Positions 32,958-40,969 of a stretch of DNA of 40,969 bases are shown here, in pieces. The stretch comes from an uncultured Porphyromonadaceae bacterium (lineage in GTDB: Bacteria > Bacteroidota > Bacteroidia > Bacteroidales > Muribaculaceae): contig URII01000017.1 in assembly GCA_900547825.1 (NCBI GenBank), positions 1 to 40,969 on the forward strand, read 5' to 3'. Under the pieces are notes generated by a model that did not search any database, was not told where the DNA came from, and was given only the letters and a program-made list of their open reading frames with translations. Made by a program: the position numbers and the translations under genes. Position 1 is the stretch's first letter. Each line of letters opens with the position of its first letter.

Positions 32958-34160
32958 ATGAAATTTAGCGCAATGAAGAAATCAGCGACAGCGCTGTCAG
33001 CGATAGCTTTGGCAGCCGGCGTTTTAACGTCATGCGGCGGTGGGCAGCAGGCTCCGCAGCAGCAGGCTCCGCAGGTAGCTGTTATGTCCGTGTCGGAAAG
33101 TTCGGCCGACTTGGATGAGACTTTCCCCGCCACGCTTAAGGGTAAGACTGATATAGATATACGTCCGCAGGTTACGGGCTTTATTACTAAAGTACATGTG
33201 GATGAGGGTCAGCGTGTCCATAAGGGACAGGTGCTTTTCACTCTTGACCAGGTACAGTACCGTGCTGCCGTGGAGCAGGCTGAGGCCGCTGTGAATGTGG
33301 CTCGCACAGCAGTGTCGAACGCACAGCTTACGGCTGATAACAAACGTGCTCTGTTAGATAAAAACATCATAAGCGAATATGAATGGCAGATGGCCGACAA
33401 CCAGTTGCAGAGCGCCAAGGCTCAGCTCGCCCAGGCTCAGGCAGGACTGGTGACAGCCCGTAAGAATCTGGCCTATACCGTGGTGACGGCTCCGAGCAAC
33501 GGTGTGGTAGGTTCGATACCTAACCGCGAAGGTTCGCTGGCGTCGCCATCGAGCCAGCAGCCCCTTACCACGATAAGCGACAATTCGGAGATGTTTGCGT
33601 ATTTCTCGCTTACGGAGAAAGATATTCTCGCCCTGACGGGCAACGGTGCCAAAAGCCTTGACGAAGCTATCAAGGAAATGCCTCAGGTGCATCTGATGCT
33701 GGCCGACGGATCGCTTTACGGCCAGAGCGGCAAGGTGTCCACCATATCGGGTGTGATAAACAGCTCCACAGGTGCGGCTTCGGTGCGCGCGAGCTTCGAC
33801 AATCCTTCGGGAATGCTGCGCAGCGGTGCCACCGGTCAGGTTGTGATCCCGCGTCATTTCGAGAATGTGATTCTCATACCCCAGAAGGCTACCAATGAAT
33901 TGCAGGACCGTAGGTTTGCTTATGTAGTGAACGACAGCAACAAGGTTGTGGCCACTCCGGTAACTGTTGCCGCAATAAACGACGGCAAGAATTTTGTGGT
34001 TACTTCCGGACTGAAGAGCGGTGACAAGATTGCTGTGGAAGGTGTGGGCATAGTTGTGCGCGACGGCGTGACCATAACCCCTGTGGATGCTGCCGCAGCA
34101 CAGGCCTCACAGGCTGGTGCCGGAGCTCAGGCCGCTGCACCTGCAAAGGAGTCCAAATAA
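32958..34160 (+). CDS. RND efflux system periplasmic adaptor lipoprotein (AcrA/MexA-type)
   Basis: The 400-residue membrane fusion protein has a lipoprotein signal with the lipobox 'LTSC' near residues 24-27. After a Gln/Pro-rich linker comes the first beta-barrel and lipoyl half ('DIRPQVTGFITKVHVDEGQ', 'VHKGQVLFTLDQVQYRAAVE'), the alpha-hairpin coiled coil (about 95-160) and the second lipoyl half ('YTVVTAPSNGVVGSIPNREG'). A C-terminal barrel follows and an Ala/Gln-rich tail ends the protein. It links the inner-membrane pump to the outer-membrane channel. ATG at 32958 is used; an ATG five codons later is also possible. It is the first gene of the operon. Confidence 0.93.
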   Translation: MKFSAMKKSATALSAIALAAGVLTSCGGGQQAPQQQAPQVAVMSVSESSADLDETFPATLKGKTDIDIRPQVTGFITKVHVDEGQRVHKGQVLFTLDQVQYRAAVEQAEAAVNVARTAVSNAQLTADNKRALLDKNIISEYEWQMADNQLQSAKAQLAQAQAGLVTARKNLAYTVVTAPSNGVVGSIPNREGSLASPSSQQPLTTISDNSEMFAYFSLTEKDILALTGNGAKSLDEAIKEMPQVHLMLADGSLYGQSGKVSTISGVINSSTGAASVRASFDNPSGMLRSGATGQVVIPRHFENVILIPQKATNELQDRRFAYVVNDSNKVVATPVTVAAINDGKNFVVTSGLKSGDKIAVEGVGIVVRDGVTITPVDAAAAQASQAGAGAQAAAPAKESK

Positions 34161-34224
34161 AAATCTGTCCGTACAGGACTGTCCTAAACCACTCGCATAG
34201 ACTCTAATTTATTATCAAAGCGAA

Positions 34225-37200
34225 ATGAAACTTGACACATTTATAAACCGCCCGGTGCTGTCCACGGTGATATCGATTTTCATCGTGTTGCTCGGTTTGC
34301 TGGGCTTGTTCTCTCTCCCGATCACGCAATATCCCGATATCGCACCTCCTACAATCCAGGTGTCAACCACCTACACCGGCGCTAACGCTCAGGCGGTGCT
34401 TAATTCGGTGATAGCTCCCCTTGAGGAGTCGATCAACGGCGCCGAGGGCATGACCTATATGGAGTCCACGGCAACTAATACCGGCTCAGCCAACATCAAT
34501 GTGTATTTTGAGCAGGGTTTTGATCCTGACATGGCTGCAGTGGATGTGCAGAACCGTGTTGCCAAGGCCCAGAACCTGCTTCCGTCCGAAGTACTTCAGG
34601 TGGGTGTCCTGACGCAGAAACGACAGACCTCCATGCTCTGCTCCATAGCTCTTTACGACGAGAGCGGGACTTACAGCGAAGAGTTCCTCGACAACTATGC
34701 CAAGATCAATATGATCCCCGAGCTCCAGCGTATCCAGGGCGTGGGCGATGTGATGGCGTTCGGTGCCGACTATTCGATGCGTATATGGCTCAAGCCCGAG
34801 GTGCTCGCGCAGTATAACCTTATGCCTACCGATGTAGCTCAGGCCCTTGCCGAGCAGAACATCGAGGCTGCCCCCGGTTCGTTCGGCGAGCAGGGCAACC
34901 AGAGCTTCCAGTACACGATGCGTTACCGCGGACGTCTTTCAACGCCCGAGGAGTTCGACAACATTGTGGTGCGTGCCCTCCCCAACGGCGAGACTCTTTA
35001 TCTTAAAGATGTGGCTGAGGTGGAGCTTGGTAAGGTACAATACGGCTTCCACAACCGCCTGAACGGTTATCCGGCCACTACCTGTATCGTGTTCCAGACC
35101 CCGGGATCCAACGCTACGGCTATTATCAACAATTGTGTGGCGTATGCCGAAAACCTTGCGAAAAAACTCCCTGCGGGTTTGAAGATCGCCATACCGATGA
35201 ACAACAACGACTTCCTTTATGCTTCGATCCATGAGGTGATCAAGACTCTTATCGAGGCATTCATACTTGTGTTCTTCGTGACATATGTGTTCCTTCAGGA
35301 TTTCCGCTCCACGTTGATCCCCGCTATTGCCATACCGGTGGCGCTTATCGGTACGTTCTTCGGAATGACGCTTATCGGATTCTCTCTCAACCTTATCACA
35401 TTGTCGGCCCTTGTGCTCGCTATCGCCATTGTGGTGGACGACGCCATTGTGGTGGTGGAGGCGGTGCATGCCAAGCTCGATGTAGGCTATAAGAACCCGC
35501 GGAGGGCTTCGATCGACGCCATGAGCGAGATCGGCGGCGCCATCATATCCATCACACTTGTCATGATGCTTGTGTTTATCCCTGTGTCGTTCATGCCCGG
35601 CACATCGGGTGTGTTCTATCGCCAGTTCGGTCTTACAATGGCTATGGCCATCGCCTTCTCGGCTTTGAACGCGCTTACCCTTTCGCCGGCGCTCTGCGCG
35701 GTGCTGCTGAAGGCCCACGATCCGGAAGCTTCGCTTAAGGACCGCATGGCCACGGCCTATGGCGAGGCAGCCCAGGCCATGAAACGGCAGTATTCGCCGC
35801 TTATGAAGATCATTGTCAATCCGTGGGTGGTGCTGGCCACGCTTGCAGCCACAATCACGTTCATGGTGATGGGCTGGTATCAGATTGAAGTGATATGGAA
35901 ACTTGTTGTGGCTTCCATCTGTGCCGTGCTCACGATTATAGGTATATTCAGCCGCCGGTTCAAGGAGGCTTTCGAAACTGGATTTGCCCGGTTGCTCCGT
36001 TGGTACAAGAGTGTTGTGGGATTCTTTGTGGCTCACAAGATAACAAGTTTCGGAATTGTTGCCGCGTCGGTGGCTGTGCTGGTGTGGCTTATGTCGGTTA
36101 CGCCTACGGCGCTCGTGCCTAACGAGGATACAGGTATGCTGTTCGTGATGGTGGATATGCCTCCGGGCACATCGCAGGAACGCACCAGCGAGACCATGAA
36201 TCAGGTGGATGCTGCCTTAGGGCAGATACCGGCCGTGGAGTATCGTCTTATGATCAACGGCTACAGCTTCCTTGCCGGTCAGGGCGCGACATACGGAACT
36301 TTTATCGTCAAGCTCAAAAACTGGGAGGAGCGCTCTAAAGAGGAGGCCTCCGACAAAGTGCTTCTCCAGATCTACGGCATGTTGGGCCAGATGATCAAGG
36401 ATGGCCGTGTGGTGGCTTTCGCTCCGCCTATGATTACCGGTTATTCGCTTACCAACGGTTTCGAGATCAAGATGCAGGACAAGACCGGCGGCAGCGTGGA
36501 TGATTTCTTCGGCATTGTGCAGGGTTTCCTGGGTGTGCTGAACCAGCAGCCCGAGATACAGATGGCCTACACGACGTTTAACCCCACTTTCCCCCAGTAT
36601 ATGATCGACATAGACGCGGCCAAGGCCAAACAGGCCGGTCTTAGCCCGCAAACCATCCTGTCGACCCTTCAGGGCTATTACGGTGGTATGTATGTGTCGA
36701 ACTTCAACCGTTTCGGCAAGATTTACCGTGTGATGATGCAGGCCACTCCGGAAAGCCGCGTGTCGCCTGAAACGCTTAATCTCATAAAAGTGCGCAACGG
36801 CAATGAGATGTCGTCCATATCGAATTACGTGACCCTTACGCGTGTGTATGGCTCCGATGTGCTCAACCGCTTCAATATGTTTACCTCCATATCCGTTACC
36901 GGTAGCCCGGCTCCGGGATATTCTTCGGGCGACGCCCTTGCTGCGATAGAACGTGTGGCTGCACAGATGCTTCCGCAGGGCTACGGTTACGAGTATGCCG
37001 GTATGACCCGAGAGGAAGCATCCTCCGGTTCAAGTGCCACGGCCATCATATTCGGACTCTGTCTGCTGTTTGTATATCTGTTGCTCTCGGCGCAGTATGA
37101 AAGCTATGCGTTGCCGTTTGCCGTTATATTCTCGATCCCGTTCGGACTTATGGGCACATTTATATTTGCCCAGATAATGGGAGTGGCCAACAGTATTTAT

Positions 37201-37599
37201 TTGCAGATCGCCCTGATCATGCTTATCGGTCTTCTTGCCAAGAATGCCATTCTTATAGTGGAATTCGCGTTGGAGCGCCGCCGCACGGGCATGTCGATAG
37301 TCAATGCCGCCATTTCCGGTGCTGAAGCGCGTCTGCGTCCTATCCTCATGACTTCGCTGGCGCTTATCATAGGTCTTCTGCCGATGATGTTTGCTTCCGG
37401 CGCGGGTGCCAACGGCAATATAGCGCTGGGTGCCGGATCAATAGGCGGTATGCTTATAGGTATGATACTCCAGGTGTTCATTGTTCCGGCGCTGTTTGTG
37501 GTGTTCCAGATCATTCAGGAGAAGATCACTCCGCTGAAATGGGAGGATACCAACAATGAAGCGCTTGAAAGCGAGATCGAGCAGTATTCGCGCGACTAA
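34225..37599 (+). CDS. RND multidrug efflux permease (AcrB/MexB, HAE1 family)
   Basis: The 1124-residue proton-driven pump begins 'MKLDTFINRPVLSTVISIFI' and has the family landmarks 'LPITQYPDIAPPTIQVST', the TM4 aspartates D405/D406 in 'IVVDDAIVVVEAVHAK', 'LTLSPALCAVLLK' at TM6 and the TM10 lysine in 'GLLAKNAILIVEFALERR'. It is about 75 residues longer than E. coli AcrB. The excess lies between TM6 and TM7 (about 500-605) and contains two extra hydrophobic segments near 534-552 and 556-575. The substrate is unknown. It is flanked by adaptor and channel genes, 64 and 39 bases apart. Confidence 0.95.
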   Translation: MKLDTFINRPVLSTVISIFIVLLGLLGLFSLPITQYPDIAPPTIQVSTTYTGANAQAVLNSVIAPLEESINGAEGMTYMESTATNTGSANINVYFEQGFDPDMAAVDVQNRVAKAQNLLPSEVLQVGVLTQKRQTSMLCSIALYDESGTYSEEFLDNYAKINMIPELQRIQGVGDVMAFGADYSMRIWLKPEVLAQYNLMPTDVAQALAEQNIEAAPGSFGEQGNQSFQYTMRYRGRLSTPEEFDNIVVRALPNGETLYLKDVAEVELGKVQYGFHNRLNGYPATTCIVFQTPGSNATAIINNCVAYAENLAKKLPAGLKIAIPMNNNDFLYASIHEVIKTLIEAFILVFFVTYVFLQDFRSTLIPAIAIPVALIGTFFGMTLIGFSLNLITLSALVLAIAIVVDDAIVVVEAVHAKLDVGYKNPRRASIDAMSEIGGAIISITLVMMLVFIPVSFMPGTSGVFYRQFGLTMAMAIAFSALNALTLSPALCAVLLKAHDPEASLKDRMATAYGEAAQAMKRQYSPLMKIIVNPWVVLATLAATITFMVMGWYQIEVIWKLVVASICAVLTIIGIFSRRFKEAFETGFARLLRWYKSVVGFFVAHKITSFGIVAASVAVLVWLMSVTPTALVPNEDTGMLFVMVDMPPGTSQERTSETMNQVDAALGQIPAVEYRLMINGYSFLAGQGATYGTFIVKLKNWEERSKEEASDKVLLQIYGMLGQMIKDGRVVAFAPPMITGYSLTNGFEIKMQDKTGGSVDDFFGIVQGFLGVLNQQPEIQMAYTTFNPTFPQYMIDIDAAKAKQAGLSPQTILSTLQGYYGGMYVSNFNRFGKIYRVMMQATPESRVSPETLNLIKVRNGNEMSSISNYVTLTRVYGSDVLNRFNMFTSISVTGSPAPGYSSGDALAAIERVAAQMLPQGYGYEYAGMTREEASSGSSATAIIFGLCLLFVYLLLSAQYESYALPFAVIFSIPFGLMGTFIFAQIMGVANSIYLQIALIMLIGLLAKNAILIVEFALERRRTGMSIVNAAISGAEARLRPILMTSLALIIGLLPMMFASGAGANGNIALGAGSIGGMLIGMILQVFIVPALFVVFQIIQEKITPLKWEDTNNEALESEIEQYSRD

Positions 37600-37638
37600 C
37601 CATCCACACATTATTAAATATATATTTCACGACAAGAA

Positions 37639-39036
37639 ATGAAATTCAATCATATTTCAATGGCAGTCATCGTGGCTGTGGGCGCTTCGGCGCTCACAGG
37701 ATGCGGTGTCTACAACAAATTCGATGTGGCCGATCAGTCACCATTGGCAGCAGAGTATGCCAAGGCTGATTCGATCACTCCCGACTCCACCGCCTACGGT
37801 AATCTCTATTGGCAGGAAGTTTTCACGGATCCTATTCTCAAGGATCTGATAGAGCGTGCTCTCGAAGCCAATACGAATCTTGAGAATGCGCGTCTTAATG
37901 TGGAGATCGCGCAGGCCCAGCTAAAGGGTGCCAAGCTCGCTTATCTTCCCTCTGTGGGGATCGGAGCTACGGGCCAGGGTGCTAAATTCGGCGGCAACCG
38001 GTTGCCCATGAGTGATATGCAGTGGACATATAACATTCCCCTGAGTGTGTCGTGGGAGATCGATGTGTTCGGAAAGCTTCTCACGGCCAAGCGTGGAGCC
38101 AAGGCCGCATTGCTTCAGAGCGAGGCGTATCAGCGGGCTGTACGTTCGCAGATAATATCATCTGTAGCCGCATGCTATTATGCCATATCATCACTGGAGG
38201 CCCAGCTTGAGCTGTCGCGTAAAACAGCCGAGAACTGGAAAGAGAGTGTCGAGGTGATGAAAAACCTTAAACTTGCCGGACGTGTCACTGAGGCCGCCGT
38301 GGTGCAGAGTAATGCCCAATACTATGGCATACTGGCCAACATCACCGATCTGGAAGTGAGCCTTGATGAGACATATAACACTATGTCGCTCCTGCTCAAC
38401 ACTATGCCTCAGAAATGGAATATCCCCGCATCGGCTTCGGAGCTGAATCCCAACATAGTGCGTGAGCGTGTGCTCATGGCCGAACTGGCAGCGCGTCCTG
38501 ACGTCAAAGCTGCCGAGCAGTCGCTTGCCTCGGCGTTCTATGCTACTGCCAATGCCCGTGCGGCATTCTATCCGTCTCTGGCAATCACACTTTCGGGCGG
38601 TCTTACCAATGCTATGGGTACAGCAGTGGTCAATCCTGCCGAATTCTTTATTAACCTTGCCGGATCGTTGACCGTGCCTCTGTTCTCGCGCGGACAGAAC
38701 ATTGCCCGTCTTGAAGCGGCCAAGGCTCAGCAGAAGCAGGAGCTCAATAATTTCGAATATACTCTGATGTCAGCCGCCGCCGAGGTGTCCGACGCCATGA
38801 CCATATTCACCAAGAGCCGTGAAAAGATGACTTATCTTGAGGTGCAGGCCGATAATTATGCCAAGGCGGTGGAATATAACACGGACCTTCTTAATTACGG
38901 TTCCAACACCACTTATCTCGAAGTGCTCACCGCGCAGCAGGCTTTGTTGCAGGCCCAGATAGGTGTGATCTCATGCCGCCTGGCCCAGCAGCGTTCGCTG
39001 ATCAATCTCTATCAGTCGCTCGGTGGAGGACGCTAA
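37639..39036 (+). CDS. TolC/OprM-like outer-membrane efflux channel lipoprotein
   Basis: The 465-residue protein has a lipoprotein signal with lipobox 'LTGC' (Cys22). Two repeats of the outer membrane efflux family follow, with long coiled helices ('LIERALEANTNLENARLNVE', 'EAAKAQQKQELNNFEYTLMS'-type segments) and a beta-barrel strand region around 'DVFGKLLTAKRGAKAALLQS'. The end 'QQALLQAQIGVISCRLAQQR' is typical of the NodT/OprM group. It completes the adaptor-pump-channel set. lpxA-like follows by 35 bases. Confidence 0.92.
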   Translation: MKFNHISMAVIVAVGASALTGCGVYNKFDVADQSPLAAEYAKADSITPDSTAYGNLYWQEVFTDPILKDLIERALEANTNLENARLNVEIAQAQLKGAKLAYLPSVGIGATGQGAKFGGNRLPMSDMQWTYNIPLSVSWEIDVFGKLLTAKRGAKAALLQSEAYQRAVRSQIISSVAACYYAISSLEAQLELSRKTAENWKESVEVMKNLKLAGRVTEAAVVQSNAQYYGILANITDLEVSLDETYNTMSLLLNTMPQKWNIPASASELNPNIVRERVLMAELAARPDVKAAEQSLASAFYATANARAAFYPSLAITLSGGLTNAMGTAVVNPAEFFINLAGSLTVPLFSRGQNIARLEAAKAQQKQELNNFEYTLMSAAAEVSDAMTIFTKSREKMTYLEVQADNYAKAVEYNTDLLNYGSNTTYLEVLTAQQALLQAQIGVISCRLAQQRSLINLYQSLGGGR

Positions 39037-39071
39037 ACAAGTTCTATCATTAACCTATAATACTTCACACC

Positions 39072-39860
39072 ATGAACATCAGTAATTTAGCTCATGTAGA
39101 TCCATCGGCCCGGCTTGGCAAGGATGTTATAGTCCATCCGTTCGCGTTTATTGACCGCGATGTGGAAATAGGCGACGGATGCGAGATAATGCCTTATGCC
39201 AGCGTGATCCGTAACACACGTATAGGCTCTAACTCCAAAATCTACCAGTACGCCATAATCGGTGCGGATCCGCAGGACTTCCGTTGGAAAGGCGAAGATA
39301 CGTATTGCGAGATAGGATCGCGTTGTGTGATCCGCGAGGGAGTGATCATAAACCGTAGTATCCGTGAGGGTAAGGCTACTAAAGTAGGCGATGAGACCTA
39401 TATACTTGCCAAGAGCCATATCGGACACGATTCGGTGATAAAAGGCAGGGTGGTGCTTGGCAACGGAGTCACCATAGCCGGTGATGCCGAAGTGGGCGAA
39501 TGCACCATAATGTCGTCCAACTCGATGCTCCATGAGTGGGGTAAGATCGGTTCATGGGTGCTTGTAAAGGGTGGTTGCCGTATCGGTTCCAACGTGCCGC
39601 CATACACCATCATGGCTCACAACCCTGTGGAGTATTCCGGGGTTAATGCCGTAATACTTCGTCGCCAGGGATTCACGGAGGCGCAGATTGATGATATAGC
39701 CAAAGCTTACCGACTCCTTTATCAGAGCGGCACCTCTGTATTCAATGCTCTTCAGCGTATCGAGGCAGAGCTTGAGCCTGGAACCATACGTGACAATATT
39801 CTCGGATTCATCAAGCGGGTAAACAACCGCCTTGCGGCATTGCCCGTTGATCTTGAATAA
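39072..39860 (+). CDS. LpxA-like acyl-[ACP]--UDP-N-acetylglucosamine O-acyltransferase
   Basis: The 262-residue protein has a left-handed beta-helix of hexapeptide repeats (about 1-185) and a C-terminal helical part ('GFTEAQIDDIAKAYRLLYQS'), as in LpxA, which starts lipid A synthesis. The catalytic His is kept in 'SHIGHDSVI' (H119, matching E. coli H125; H116 matches H122), and H154 matches H160. But the position of E. coli H144 is Asp (D138 in 'IAGDAEVG'). 'INRSIREG' replaces the usual 'I(H/N)RGT' motif. It may be a second, divergent LpxA, as some Bacteroidales carry more than one; true activity is uncertain. It shares the efflux operon. Confidence 0.82.
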   Translation: MNISNLAHVDPSARLGKDVIVHPFAFIDRDVEIGDGCEIMPYASVIRNTRIGSNSKIYQYAIIGADPQDFRWKGEDTYCEIGSRCVIREGVIINRSIREGKATKVGDETYILAKSHIGHDSVIKGRVVLGNGVTIAGDAEVGECTIMSSNSMLHEWGKIGSWVLVKGGCRIGSNVPPYTIMAHNPVEYSGVNAVILRRQGFTEAQIDDIAKAYRLLYQSGTSVFNALQRIEAELEPGTIRDNILGFIKRVNNRLAALPVDLE

Positions 39861-39889
39861 TGAAGCAATAGCTTGTGGCTTCAAGCCGG

Positions 39890-39925
39890 AAAGAGCCTTC
39901 TCAATAGCTGAGGAGGCTCTTTTGC
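39890..39925 (+). terminator. Terminator of the efflux operon
   Basis: AAAGAGCCTTCTCA (39890-39903) pairs with TGAGGAGGCTCTTT (39909-39922), with one G-T wobble, loop ATAGC, followed by T-rich sequence. Confidence 0.88.
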
Positions 39926-39995
39926 TTAGGGTGCCTGGAATAGATATTGAAAAGCCTCCACATATTTTTTAATGAGGTTCTAAAATTCAGAGATT

Positions 39996-40049
39996 GTCGG
40001 ATTCAGTCCGAAAAGTCCGATATTGTCCGATTATGTCTGATCCTGTCCG
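39996..40049 (-). repeat. Intergenic GGAC-repeat element, copy D
   Basis: Six units of CGGAC type, read on the minus strand, have plus-strand forms starting at 39996, 40006, 40015, 40025, 40035 and 40045: spacing 10, 9, 10, 10, 10. It lacks the GC-rich tail of copies A-C and lies between the efflux operon and the rRNA leader. Confidence 0.7.
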
Positions 40050-40143
40050 ATTTTGGGCTGGGGAAAGTTGTTTAGCTAATTGTGTGGTAATCAGGGCAGA
40101 ACTGATTGCCGCTGAAATTTTCTTGAAAAAATATGGCAAAATA

Positions 40144-40175
40144 TTTGGCAGGTATGGGAGGAATGTCTACCTTTG
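40144..40175 (+). promoter_or_regulatory. rRNA operon promoter P1
   Basis: TTTG (40144-40147), 20 bases, TACCTTTG (40168-40175): full Bacteroidetes promoter about 395 bases before 16S rRNA, with no supported gene between them. Transcription would start near 40182. Confidence 0.8.
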
Positions 40176-40236
40176 CACTCGCTTTCGGGAACGAAGCCGA
40201 CTGGTGGAGGCCCGGTAAGTTAAACAAGGTTAAAGA

Positions 40237-40268
40237 TTTCGGTGGTGATGAACTTTTCCGTAACTTTG
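40237..40268 (+). promoter_or_regulatory. Probable rRNA operon promoter P2
   Basis: TTTC (40237-40240), 20 bases, TAACTTTG (40261-40268): one mismatch from consensus, 93 bases downstream of P1. Tandem promoters are common for rRNA operons. The leader from here to 40570 shows AT-rich sequence and small inverted repeats but no gene. Confidence 0.55.
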
Positions 40269-40570
40269 CCGAGCTGTTTGAGGAAAGGCTTCCGCGAGAG
40301 GGGGCGAGGAAATCCGAGAACGATGAGCACATTGAAAGGATTACAATAGACAAGAAAGAACAGTACAAGAGTCATTAGAAACAATGATACTCGGTCAATT
40401 CTTTTAAAACTTATAAGTCAAGTGACGGATCGTCCTGATGCGGAGTCGAGTTCTTCGGTCGCGGTATATCCCAGTGATATGGGCGCGGGATTGTTTTAGC
40501 AACAATTTATATAAAAGTAGATTGTCTTGCTTTTTGGATTTTGAAAAAAAGAGAAAAAGAAAAGATAACA

Positions 40571-40969
<399 letters not shown>

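Noticed and set aside
40133..40378. Open reading frame of 81 residues upstream of 16S rRNA
   Set aside because: Both rRNA promoter-like elements lie inside it, its start codon precedes the predicted transcription start, and no family is recognised.

Overview
The window looks like chromosomal DNA from a Bacteroidales bacterium, most likely a gut Muribaculaceae (S24-7) or close relative. Four things support this. The 16S rRNA gene starting near 40571 has a Bacteroidales-type 5' region. Promoters follow the Bacteroidetes pattern, TTTG about 20 bases before TAnnTTTG. Several secreted proteins end in type IX secretion (T9SS)-like sorting domains. Bacteroidales-restricted families (DUF6048, DUF6452) are present. 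Most genes are fairly GC-rich, and one protease gene is clearly AT-rich. The genus is inference.

Layout. 1-1027 (minus): start of nusA and the upstream rimP, the head of the usual rimP-nusA-infB operon. 1241-5067 (minus): sdaA, two envelope proteins (DUF6452 lipoprotein and DUF6048), a short-chain dehydrogenase and rpiB. 5205-9725 (minus): a 1506-residue secreted multidomain adhesin-like protein with its own promoter and terminator. 10083-10373 (plus): a small orphan membrane protein. 10451-11944 (minus): an acetyl-CoA hydrolase/succinate CoA-transferase, divergent from miaB (12077-13423, plus). 13654-15414 (minus): a secreted SusE/SusF-like protein flanked on both sides by related intergenic repeats. 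15835-20826 (minus): the translation cluster yqeY-serS-pheT-yebC, divergent from trmD (20956-21630, plus). 21788-25257 (plus): an AT-rich gingipain-like C25 protease followed closely by a leucine-rich-repeat-like protein. 25339-27747 (minus): a SIMPL-domain protein and a secreted endonuclease I. 27991-31626 (plus): a 1211-residue secreted beta-helix-like protein. 31908-32585 (minus): a membrane-anchored TPR protein. 32958-39860 (plus): a tripartite RND efflux operon (adaptor, pump, TolC-like channel) with an LpxA-like acyltransferase at its end. 39924-40570: an rRNA leader with two apparent tandem promoters. 40571 to the end: the 5' part of 16S rRNA.

Functionally the window mixes core translation and RNA genes with a rich envelope and secretion inventory. 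Six proteins appear to be exported cargo with T9SS-like C-termini, including a protease, a nuclease and adhesin-like proteins. I found no CRISPR array, transposase, tRNA or prophage. The least explained structures are short GGAC repeats spaced 9-10 bases apart in intergenic DNA, a 78-base duplicated element around the SusE/F-like gene, an RND pump with an extra hydrophobic insertion, and an LpxA homologue with a substituted conserved histidine in an efflux operon.
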